DNA from: Engraulis encrasicolus
Lineage: Eukaryota; Chordata; Actinopteri; Clupeiformes; Engraulidae
NCBI RefSeq assembly: GCF_034702125.1
Contig: NC_085861.1
Location: forward strand, 5,431,349 to 5,495,348
DNA: 64,000 bases
Reading direction: 5' to 3'
Part shown: piece after piece, positions 21,640 through 34,081 of the stretch
Numbering within the stretch: the first letter of the stretch is position 1
Layout of the letters: the number at the start of each line of letters is the position of its first letter
Notes under the pieces: generated by a model
Told to the model about the DNA's origin: nothing
The model's database searches: none
The model's input: only the letters and a program-made list of their open reading frames with translations
Program-made: the position numbers and the translations under genes

Positions 21640-22300
21640 TATCTTTACAAAGAACGTCGGTGCCCTGTCGAATAATACCAGTTGCTGAGTCTGCTTGGGA
21701 ACAGTTGATATATACACTTTGTATATTCTACATAGGTATGAGTGAGAGAGTGAAGGAAACGTGAGAGGAACGGATGTTAAAATTATTTTGTTTTACCACA
21801 TTATGTGTTCTCAAATGCTCGCGACTTACGGAAAAAGAAACTTATTTGAAATGATTTTGTATTTCTCAATCCGATTTTGGTTTTGACTTCAACTTAATGC
21901 ACACTGTATACAAATCCATTTAAATTAAACATTGCATTTCTTATAAATACATCGAGTGTGTGTCATTTTTCCCAGCTATATAGTTGAATAGCATGCTTGC
22001 CAGTTTTCTGGGGAAAATTGAAACCTGATGGGTAGACTTTGATGCAAGGATACAAGGAGTTTGTCAGTCACATGCACAGAATGACAAAGTAAAGCTTGCA
22101 GTGATTGGCCAGATGGCTGCAATTGGGGGAGGGACAAACTTAGTAATGCACAATTTCAAGAAATGGTAATAATGTAACATGTATAATACCGGATGTCTTG
22201 TAGTTACATCATGAGGAGGAAACAGATTTTCCCTTTCACTCAACAATGCGATGAACAACCTGACGAGGGCGTGTTCATTAGTTTGTGGAGTTCTGTCTTG
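21640..22300. other. dek to aldh5a1 intergenic spacer
   Basis: About 0.7 kb between the dek polyA signal and the probable aldh5a1 transcription start. No repeat family was recognised. The two genes are in the same orientation. Confidence 0.5.
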
Positions 22301-22320
22301 TGTTACACAGCAGATTGAAA

Positions 22321-22332
22321 ATGGACGAGTCG
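22321..22332 (+). CDS. Possible alternative first exon (MDES) upstream of aldh5a1
   Basis: ATGGACGAGTCG is followed directly by a strong donor GTAAGTGTG. It could splice in phase 0 to GTTGCACCAGG at 22698, which is in the aldh5a1 frame. That would give an acidic start without a typical mitochondrial leader, so it might instead be a cytosolic isoform or chance. Confidence 0.25.
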
Positions 22333-22652
22333 GTAAGTGTGCGTTTTCTTTCCAAAACAGGAACATGAGCGTATTTTAAAGGTAGCTATTTCAAAGGCTA
22401 TTACAACCCTTTGAAGGGCTTATTGCATTCACAGCACATCATTTCTAGCCCTCTGTTGTGTAAGAGAATCTTTAGTTCTAGTGAAGTGGCTACAATAATG
22501 ACAGATCACGTGTTACTGCGACCGCCTACCCAGAGCCGCGCGCCTACCAGACTGGTTCTATCAAGAATATCCGTTTTCTCAATGACTGTTGCTGTTGAAG
22601 TTGCAAGATTACAGTGTCGTTTGCCGTCTTGGGATAGTGACAGGTCCCTGCA

Positions 22653-22940
22653 ATGGGTACATTCTGCTTTGTGAGAACTGGCTGCTTTCTCCGTCAGGTT
22701 GCACCAGGCCTGCCTTCTATGCTACACCGAGAGTACAGCCTCGACATTGCCCCAGCGCTGCTTCGCACTCAGGGCTACATCGATGGACGCTGGGTGTCTG
22801 CACCGTCCACGTTCCCAGTGCTAGACCCAGCGACAGGCAAGGAGCTGGCCAAGGTAGCTGACTGTGGAACGAAGGAGGCACAGGACGCTGTCAACGCTGC
22901 ATACAAGGCGTTTTATTCGTGGAAGCGTCAAACCGCAAAG
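22653..22940 (+). CDS. aldh5a1: aldh5a1 coding exon 1
   Basis: [10 protein letters not shown] leader, then [20 protein letters not shown] and [15 protein letters not shown]. Donor AAG followed by GTAGGA. Alternatively an acceptor at 22697 (CCGTCAG) could join to a tiny upstream exon. Confidence 0.8.
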
Positions 22941-25900
22941 GTAGGATAATTATGTCATCTGTGTTGCAAGTTGTCAGGGATAAAGTCCTGCACCACAAGT
23001 AGTTCTAGTGTTCTGCTGGCGAAGACCTTTGAAGGACAGTCAGAACTGACAGCTAGCTAATAAATAAACAGCTAGCTAATAAGCTATTGCATTTTGCAGT
23101 CTTCGTAATCATCACGCAGTTGTACAGTATTCATGAAGCAATGCAGAGTGTAACATAATAACAACAGCAGGTCTCTGGCGATATGTAGGCTATCTATGTT
23201 GCAGATCATCAATGGTATGCATATGTTTTCAAAGGAAAGCTCTCTGATTTGATGCAATTGAAAATGTTGAAACCAGACATTTCCTTTGTTTATTGAAATT
23301 ATTAGCTAATGATGAGCCTTGAGATGTTGCTTAATAGTTGTTTTCCTGTGTGAATCATGTAGGCTACAGTGCAAATATCTCATATGTCTGCAGAAGACAG
23401 CTATGCAAATAAAGCCTTATGAAATGAGATCAAAATGGACTAAACTGAACAATATTTGGGTGATTTCTCCAACTCCCATTTCGACTTAGTATTGAAATAT
23501 TAATTCATAAACTGCTCCTGTCAAGGTGCCTTTGTCCATTGCACCCATCTCCTATGTAATATGTCACTCAGTGATGGCACATCTTGTGAACTGAAGAGAC
23601 CTTTCAAGGATCCAGTTTCATCTTGTTCAGGTCCAGTTTTGCCTGTCTACTGTCTTGGACAATTTTGTCTACCCATAGTGAACTCCTACAGTTAGGAGTG
23701 TGCCATGTGTCAAATCAAAAAAGGTATAATGTGTTGTAGTGTTTTGTTTGCTTGCTTTCAGGTGTCGGGATATATGTTTGAAAATAAACCCATGCATTCA
23801 CTTTGTCTTCCACTTAGCTAAACTCTCAATTCATCTTTGTATTCAGGAAAGAAGTGTCCTCCTACGGAAATGGTTTGATCTCTTAAACGCCAACAAGGAG
23901 GACCTTGCCAAGCTTATAACTGCAGAATGTGTGAGTATTATTTGAGTGTGTCATTTTGTTCCAACAACTTTGCATTTCTAGGTGATGGCCTGAGTCAAGA
24001 TGTAATCAATTATTCACCTGACTGTTTAATTTGTTACAGTGGCAGATACACTTATAAATGATTACCGGCATTTGTCAAGGTGTCATATGACGCACATGGG
24101 TGTAGTATTGCATTAAATTCTACTTATTGTTCAGTAAGTGAAGCAGTCCTTTATAACGTCTCCATCACGCAGTACTACATCACTTTGCAATATATGTAGG
24201 AGACACTAGTTGCCCTTCAGGCTAATTGTGATGTCTGCTCTGGTCTCTTGAAGCAAGCAAGGGCAACTCACACACCTTTATGCAGTAGTGTACTTTCATT
24301 GCATTTTAGAAAACAAAGTGCTACGCAAGTGAAGTGCAAACGTGTCTGTCACAGTCTTTACAGTCGGTTACAGTCAGTGCAAATATTGAAAATAAAGACA
24401 CGCCCTTACTGTATACAGTGCCATGAGAAAGTTTGGGCACCCTTTTGGAAAATCATTACATTGGGTTATGTCTCATTGAGCTTTTAAAGTAGCAACTTCA
24501 TGTTAACATATGTTAGACTGAAGGGAAAGAGGAACATTTCAGCAGAGGAAGAATTTTCCTAGGTGTTACAGAAACAATTGTATGTGGATTTAAACAAAAA
24601 TATGCCTGTGCATAAATATGGGCACCCCAAAGAAGGTATACCATTAATATGAAGTAGAGCTCACCTTTGCAGCACAAACTGGTTTTAATGACTTTGTAAT
24701 CCCGCCTTCAGTCACTAAGACAGCAGTGATTGGACATTAAAATGTTATTTACCATAAATAATAGCAGACTAGGCTTGTCCTAAATTCTATCTTAGGAAGT
24801 GGCAATATAGTGGGCTCTGAACAACTCTTTGCAGACTTCAAACAAAGATAATGCATTACTATGAATAATGAGAAAGGTAAACAGAGTAACCTGGAAGTCT
24901 TGGACGATGTTTTTCCACACCCAGAAATGGAAATCCATTTGAGTGTAAAGCATGGAAAGCCACAGGAATGGTACTCGTGAAAGGAAAATGTAGTTTGCTG
25001 AAAAATAGTTTAAAAGGCATGGGTAAAGGATGGTAGAATGGTAACAGGCACACTACAGAACACCTCCATAGAACCACAAGACCATAGCTGCTGATAGTGC
25101 AGACTTAGACATGGGTCCTTCCGCATATACTTTTCACAAGGCAAAATCTCGTTGGATGGGTGGTGCATAAAAAAGGCTTTCCTGTGTATCCATCAGAAAT
25201 AAGTTGCTAAACTTATGCAGAAGGCTCATCTGGACGCATGCTGGATTGACTGACTGTAATGGTAAAAAAACATGATTTTAAAATTGTTTCAAGTGAATGA
25301 CAGCCGAGGCTTTCATGAATTCACTGGGGAAAAAAGTAAATAAAAAGAGTCATGATTTTTACAGTTACAGTCAGCAGAAGGTATCCGTTACACTGAATGA
25401 CAATTTCATTGTGCACGTCTTTGACTACCTTCTTTGGGGTGCCCATATTTATGCACACGCCTATTTTTGTTCACATAAAATTGTTTCTGTAACACCTATG
25501 AAAATTCTTCCACTACTGAACTGTTTCTCTTTACCTACAGTTTAACATATGTTAAAATGTAGTTGCTACTTCAAAAGCTCAACGAGAAATAAACCGATGT
25601 AATGATTTTCCAAAAGGGTGCCCAAACTTTCTCATGGCACTGTATAGGTAAGACAGGTAGTTCAACCAAGCTTGGATACAGGTTGATGGACAGGTGGATG
25701 TATACATCCTATTCTTTTATTTACATGTACAAACTGTACGTGGCCTTAAGGGTTTGACTTTATTTTCAATGTTTGCACTGATGATGGTCGGACCAAAGAG
25801 GGTGGAGTAATAAAGAAGCTTCGAAACCCGCCCACCCAATGCAAAAGTGTGTGCTCAAGTTGAGTCTCCTAAGGGGGCGTTGTCCCCTCCTTCTTCTTCT

Positions 25901-27889
25901 ATTTTTGAGGTGTTTGCACGAGAAGTGCGCTACCGCCATCTACAGCGCTAAGGGGACTCCATTTATTCTCAACCTCAGGACTCCGAAGGTCTCCTAACCG
26001 AAGGTCTCCTAAAGGGGCGTTCACCTGACAGAAAGTGGATACCAGAAATGAACTAGAATGACTTATCTCTGTCTAGAATATCTCTGGTCGGACTGTGACC
26101 GAAATGTTTGCACTTCAGTTGACGGCACCTTTTTGTTTTCTAAAATGCAATTAAAGTATACTATTGCATCGGCATAAAGGTGTGCGAATTCTCCTTGCCT
26201 GCTTCTAGTTTACTTATTGAAACCTACTCACCCATCAGGCACCAAGTCGAGAGGCGCAATACGTACTTCCACTGGAAAGAATAGGCTCTGGAGCGTGTTC
26301 CATTCTCCACTGTGTACTGAGATGCAGTGCACTTTCCACCCTCAACTTAACGGCTAAATTTGAGGGTGAAGTGCAGGTCCAATTCACGTTCTATCTGATA
26401 CACTTCACGGAAATGACGGTTGTCGCGTGTCATCAGAGTTTACCAACCGCCAATATACAATTCATCACGGAAGACACTGTTCCTCATGTTGACAATTTTA
26501 CCCCTAAAAAGTTACCCCTTTCTCTTATACACATGGCTATTGTCTTTGGAATCAAAGCTATGCTGTCATCACAGAGATTCGGCAGTTTGACCAATCTGAC
26601 ACTCAACCAGAGAGGAAACTACTTTACAAACATGGCAGCCGTTGAGTGCGAAAATTGTACATAACTCCACACTTCAAAAAACGGCCGGTTTGAGGGCGTT
26701 ATCCGGGTAGTTTACAGTACACTTCACCGCCGCGATTAGAAATGGAACCGCCCTGCGTACCCAAACACAGTGCGGGTAGGGCGGAAAGTACGAAGATTGG
26801 AACAGCCTCCTGGTCTCTTGGTCATGAAATAGCAAGGTGATTTAAGGAAGGAAGAGGAATTGAAACAGGGTTCCCACGGGTCATGGCATTTCTGGAATAT
26901 CATGGAATTTCATGAAAGTTTTTCCAGTCATGGAATTTTACCATTTTGCATGCACAGTCATGGAATATCATGGAATTTTCTTAACAGTTGTGTAGAAGTA
27001 AAAAAAAATGTTTGGTGTATGACATTGTTTCTTACTGGTTATACTACAATGCTTCCCCAGAAACTGTTTAGTTTTGCGCTGTAATGTGCAACATTCCAGA
27101 ATGCTTTGAGCCCACCTAAGTCTGGCGGTGGCTCTGCGTCGGCTCTAGGGATGAAGATAATCTTCAGTTTTCACACTTTTTAGCGTCATTTCTTTTTACG
27201 GAAGTGGTCATGGAAATTCAGTTTTTTGGGTCCGGGAAGTCATGGAGAATCATGGAATTTCATATCTGAATTAGAGTGGGAACCCTGTTGAAAGTTTGTG
27301 AACACGCAGTGCTGATCAGTTTCCAGCGCTCTCTCCCACAGCCATGCTGGCATCGTGCTTCATCATTGGAATGAATAAGAAGTAATATCCAGAATTTTTT
27401 TGGTTTATTATTTATCTAAAAGATTTTTGGGGTTCTTTTATGCCTTCGTTGGACAGGACGGTATGAAATGCTGACAGGAAGCAAGTGAAATAGAGCAGTG
27501 GTTCTTAACCTGGGATGCAGGCGCCCCCTGGAATGCACCAGAGATTCCAGGGGGTGCGCAGAATTTTGTTTGTGATGAGGTTGTAACAAAAATTCTTCTT
27601 GACAATATTATAATTTAGCCAAAACAAAACCAAATTTAATTGTGCTTTGGTCCCCATTTAAAGTCATTAAGGTATTGATTGATATCTTGAGCAATACTCA
27701 TTGTAATTAATCACTTAAATAATTTTTTGCAAGCATACCGTAGAAGTTTGGGTTGGGAGTGCGCGGTTTGTCTTGGGCACAGGTAAGGGGGTGCTTTAAG
27801 AAAACAAGGTTAAGAACCACTGATAGTGGGGAAGGATCAGTAAATGACCTTGTCGTAACATCACAGTGCCATATTTTGCATTGATTGAC

Positions 27890-27921
<32 letters not shown>

Positions 27922-28237
27922 CAGGGCAAGTGAAAAATGAAAGGTCGCACCATGCATAGGTTTCTTTAGAACGCCGAAACTCTGTAATAAAGAAACCTAT
28001 GCATGGTGCGACCTTTTCTCATTTTTCACCTTTACAATATTTTGGTCAGCACCCTTTCAAGAAGAAAAACACTTTTGGGGTGAAGCCTGCTCCAACCTCT
28101 ATGAACTTTTCGATCAGGGCAAGCCCATGCCTTTATTTGACAGGACGTATGAAATGCTGACAGGAAGCAAGTGGGATAGAGAGATGGGGAAGGATCAGGA
28201 AATTACCTTTGTGTAACATCACAGTGCCACATTTTTC

Positions 28238-28271
<34 letters not shown>

Positions 28272-29985
28272 ACACCACACGTTTTAGGGACAGCACCTAC
28301 CCACAAGCCATCCGCTACTTGAACTTGAACATGCACTAGCACTTTACAGCCACTCCACTGCCTGGCCTTCTACCTCTGCCTACCTTGCACTATGTACTGT
28401 ATTATGTCTTATTGCACTTTTCAATGTTTATTGTATGCGTAATTCCCTGTTTATTTATGGCCCCTCTTGTTTTCTTGTCTTTGTCTTAGCTCTGTGTTGT
28501 TAAATGTGTGAGCAAACCAAAAGACACTCCTAGCAACTGTATGTTATACTGTTGATTTGGCTATAATAATAAACTTGAACTTGAACTTGATTGATTGATT
28601 GATCAGGGCAAGCCCATGAAGGAGTCCCTGGGGGAGATCGCCTACTCGGCCTCCTTCCTGGAGTGGTTCTCGGAGGAGGCGCGCCGCACCTACGGAGACT
28701 TCGTGCCCTCGGCCGCCAAGGACCGCAAGATCCTGCTCCTCAAGCAGCCGGTGGGCGTGGCCTCCATCATCACCCCGGTGAGTTGTTGTCACGGTGATCT
28801 CTCGGATTGATGGAGCTCTTATCTGCACACACGCGCTGCCAATTGTGCTTCAAACTTTATGAATAGTTGGATAAATCTATGGGGAAAAAAACTAAACAAA
28901 ATTAAACACCCAACACTGCGTATTGTCTGGCAATTCCAAAGTTAGGTAACACTTAACTTGATGGCAGCGTGAACACTCATACGTATGAACAGTGAACAGT
29001 GTCATAATACAGTTATGGACGTGTCATAGACATTATGTCAATGTCATGAACATCTTATGACTGTTATTATTAAGTGACATTCGGTTTTGGTAAAGACAGC
29101 CCCAACAATGTCAACTTTTTTTTTTACTATGAAACATTGAGCAAGGCACCTAACCCCATACTGCTGCAGGGACTGTAACCAATACCTTGTAAATATATTT
29201 TAGTTGTTTTGGATGAAAGCGTCAGTTTAATGTAATGTAATGTAATCAGGGCTGTAAATGAACACCAGCCAACCGGCCAAATGCTGGTGAAATTTCAGTT
29301 TGGCTGGTAGAGAAGACTAAACTTACTAGCCACTTAGACCCATTAGTTAGTGCGTGTTTGGCTAGTTTAGATTAACATCTACTAGCCATTTTGGCTTTTG
29401 ATGAAAACAGTTTATTTAGAGCTCTGAATGTAATGTAATGAATTATCTGAGTAAGATAGAAAGTAAATGTCTACACACTTAAATCCTCTTTGTGTTCTTT
29501 TTAATGATAACAAACCAAGCTTTCGGTGAGACCAAAAGCTTGGCCTATTATTAAAAAGAACACAAACAGGATTTAAGTGTGTAGACATTTACTTTCTATT
29601 TTGCACAGTTTTTGTTTATGTTTGGCACCTTTTAATCAGGAGTGCGGTGTGATCATCCGGTTGAGTGAATTGCCTGAGTAAAATAAAACATGTGAATGTG
29701 GTTGTTGCAGTGGAACTTCCCGAGTGCCATGATCACCAGGATCAACAGTTTATTTAGAGCTCTGAATGTGATGTAATGAATTGCCTGATTAACATGTGAA
29801 TGTGAATGTCCTCATTGCAGTGGAACTTCCCGAGTGCCATGATCACCAGGAAGGTGGGGGCGGCTCTGGCGGCGGGCTGCACGGTGGTGGTGAAGCCGGC
29901 TGAAGACACGCCCCTCTCCGCACTGGCCTTGGCCGAGGTACGCGGCACTCCTATACACTGTTATACTAGTATTTAACACCATTCA

Positions 29986-30056
<71 letters not shown>

Positions 30057-30132
30057 GAAGACAGCCCACTCTGGCCTTGGACGAGGTACGTGGCTCTCCT
30101 GGATACACTGTTATACTAGTATTTAACACCAT

Positions 30133-30230
<98 letters not shown>

Positions 30231-30771
30231 GAAGACACCCCACTCTCTGCACTGGCCTTGGCCGAGGTACGGGGCACTCCTATACACTGTTATACTAGTA
30301 GTATTTAAAGGGACACTGTGTGAGATTTTTAGTTGTTTATTTCCAGAATTCATGCTACCCATTCACTAATGTTACCTTTTTCATGAATACTTACCACCAC
30401 CATCACACTCTAAGTATTCATTATGACTGGAAAAATGGCACTTTTCATACATGAAAAGGGGGACCTTCTCCATGGCCCGCCATTTTGAATTTCCAAAAAT
30501 AGCTATTTTTAGCTGCAAAAATGACTGTACTTGGACCATACTAGAAAATATTTGTAAACTTTCATGTGAAGATCAAATGTGGTAATTGGCAGCCCAGTTT
30601 CAATGAGCAGCATAGTTGCAGTACCTTTTTTGACCATTTCCTGCACAGTGTCCCTTTAACACCGTTCACACACACACAAGAAGACACCCCGCCCTCTGCA
30701 CTGACATTGGCCTAGGTACGAGGCACGCCTGGAAACACCTGCTACCTGGATACTTATACTAGTATTTAACA

Positions 30772-30831
<60 letters not shown>

Positions 30832-33800
30832 GAAGACACCCCGCTCTCTGCACTGGCCTTGGCCGAGGTACGTGGCACTCCTATACACTCTTATACTAGT
30901 ATTTAACACCATTCACACACACACACACACACACACAAGAAGACACCCCCCTCTCTGCACTGGCATTGGCCGAGGTACGTGGCACTCCTATACACTCTTA
31001 TACTAGTATTTAACACCCTTCACACACACACAAGAAGACACCCCCCTCTCTGCACTGGCATTGGCCGAGGTACGAGGCACGCCTGGATACACCTGCTACC
31101 TGGATACTAATTCATCACTGTGTTTCAATGGAAAACATTTGGTAGCATTGCATAGCAGTATTCTGAATGCAGGAAGTGAAGGACAACAGCGAGGCGTGGT
31201 GATTGTAATAACGATGTTACAGCATGTCGGGAAGTGTAACCAAAGAGATGGATCTATTACCTGGAAATCCCATGAGAGCATTGTAGCACCCGGCTAACTG
31301 ATGGATGATTAGGGGGATTATACAGTATGTAAAATAATGTAAATATATGCCCCTTTGTGTGCGTGTGTGTGTGTGTGTGTATCCTACAGCTGGCGGAGCA
31401 GGCGGGTATCCCCGCGGGGGTGTTTAACGTGGTGCCCTGCTCCCGGGAGACGACTCCTGCTGTGGGGGAGCTGCTCTGCACAGACAACCTGGTGGCCAAA
31501 GTCTCCTTCACCGGCTCCACCGCCACCGGCAAGGTAAGGGTTAACCGTGTGATCACACCGCCGGCGTTGAACGCGTGGAAAGGTACGGAGGTAATTGACT
31601 TTGTATGGGAGAGCAGGTGGCAGAAGCGTTAAAAGCCGCAAAAGCTTTTCTAGAGTCGAGGGAGTCAAAAGCCGAGGGCGTCAAAAGTTGAACTTCATCT
31701 AAAAATATGTAATGAGCTCGACGCCAGCAGGCATCAGCCAATGGAATGTTCATCATTTTCTAAACACGAACTTCGGTTGGTCGAGATTCTTGGTCCAATG
31801 CTTCAGGTTGAATCCTTTGCCGCGTGCAACGCCCTGACCTGTGCTTTCCAGGCAGGAGTCAGCAGTGTTGTAGCTCTTTCAACGCCGGCGGTGTGATCGC
31901 CTGGTAAGGGCTAAGCACCGGAGACATGTAGTACATTCAGACCAGGGTTACCAGTTGAGGCTGGGGATTTTCAGCCAAAAAATGCTCAAAACCCACCTGG
32001 AGGCACTAAAGCCCGCCCAATTTGAATGAAACTCTTTTGATTTCTATGGCCATAAATCTGCAGAAAAACCCAACCAAATGCCCTTTTTACCCGCAGACTG
32101 TCATCCTAAGCAGCCCAATTGGGCGGGAAAGCATAGTAACCCATTATCATGAACATGTCTCCCTCTCCAGATCTTGCTGAAGTGGGCGTCCAGCACAGTG
32201 AAGAAAGCCTCCATGGAACTGGGGGGCCACGCCCCCTTCATCGTCTTCGACAGCGCTGACATCGACAAGGCAGTGGCAGGAGCCATGGCCTCCAAGTTCC
32301 GCAACTCTGGACAGGTACGGTAGGCAGATGGCATATGAATATTTCGACGTAACAACACCAGTGTTACGGAGGCCAACTAGCAGAGTGTGGCGTGGAATGT
32401 TAGTAAACCTCCCTCCCGAAGCCTCAATACAATGTGGTATAGCGTTGGGCTATCAGACCGGCCCTTTAGCTCAGCGTGCTCGTACTGTGACTCCCATTGC
32501 CGAAGCGATGTAGTTGACGAGGTGGCAGGTTCACACTCCTATGGGGACGAACTGTGCAGGAACACCCCCGTCACACCAGCAAGTAGACATGTTAAAGGTG
32601 CTGCCCAAAAGATACTGCACATATGAAATACTTTTCTGTGTCAATGGCCTGATGGCCTCCAAGTTCCGCAACTCTGGCCAGGTACGGTAGGGGGACAACT
32701 TTACGGCACTCATTCATGCAATATTTCAGTGTCAGCAGATGGCATACAGTATTACTGTATTGGGTTCGTTCGTGATGAAGCAGTGATACTTTTGCGATGC
32801 AGCGCACATGCGCACTTTGCCAGTTTGATGCATTCTGGTAACCAGCAAGTAGACATTACATCTACATTACATTAGTATTTAGCAGACGCCTTTGTTCAAA
32901 GCGACTTACAAGGAGCAATTTAAACAAGAACAGGGTAAGGCACAGTGTACAGTTGCACCACTGATAGCATTGTCCTACACAGAGTAAAGAAGAGGACGAT
33001 GCATTAAAAAGTAGCAAAAGTAAACAAAGACCTCAAGGTGCAGTGTACAGTTGCAGCACTGACAACACAATAGAAGCAACATTAAATAATAGGAAAGTAA
33101 CAAGGCAAATTGGATAATAAGCAAGACATCTAGGCGCAGTGTACAGTTGCAACACTGGCAACAATGTCCAACACAATGATAAAGCAAAATAAGTAAAGGA
33201 TTTAAAAAGGATGTTCGGTAACGCTTTACTTTACGGTACAGTTACCATATGTAATTACTCTGTACTTTCTGGGTAACAACAGGGTAACAGAGAGAAGTTA
33301 CATGGTATCTAATGGGTAAAAAGGGGGTAATTACAAAGTAAATACCATTAATTGGGTAACAACAGGGTAACAGAGAGAAGTTTGATGATTAGATGGTTAG
33401 AAAATACGCAGTAGTTTCATAGTAATTCTTGAGATATGTGTATTACATAGTATTTACTTTGTAATTACCCCCTTTTTACTTGTTCGATACCATGTAACTT
33501 CTGTCTGTTACCCTGTTGTTACGCAGAAAGTACACTATAAATACTGTACCGTAAAGTAAAGCGTTACCGGATGTTCAAAGCGAATTAGGTACATAAAGAT
33601 GTTAGGTACATAAGAGAAATTGGATAGACAAGTTAAAGGTGCTGCCCAACAGATACCGCACCACGTATGAAATACACTTGTGTGTCACATAAGACTGTGT
33701 GTAGTGTATTAACATTGCAGCTTGTAAGTTGCTGTGGATAAATGTGTCGGCTAAATGTAATGTAATCTTAAAAATATGGCACTTCTGTTATCTTTTGTAA

Positions 33801-33995
33801 TGTAATCCTAAAAGTATGGCACTTTTGATGGTGTTGAGGGTTGTAATTATGAAAACTGAAAAATAAAGTCTGCACACCAAGCTCCGATTTCTCTTAATGT
33901 AAAGGGGTATGCCACTATTTTGGGGCTTAATACAGTTAAAATCGTTGGCCAAGTTAAAAGAGGGAGCCTGACGCTAAGCCAGTGAAAGTCAATGG

Positions 33996-34081
<86 letters not shown>

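Noticed and set aside
26371..26664. 97-aa plus-strand ORF in aldh5a1 intron 2
   Set aside because: No family resemblance, no splice signals, and it lies beside repeat-like inverted sequence.
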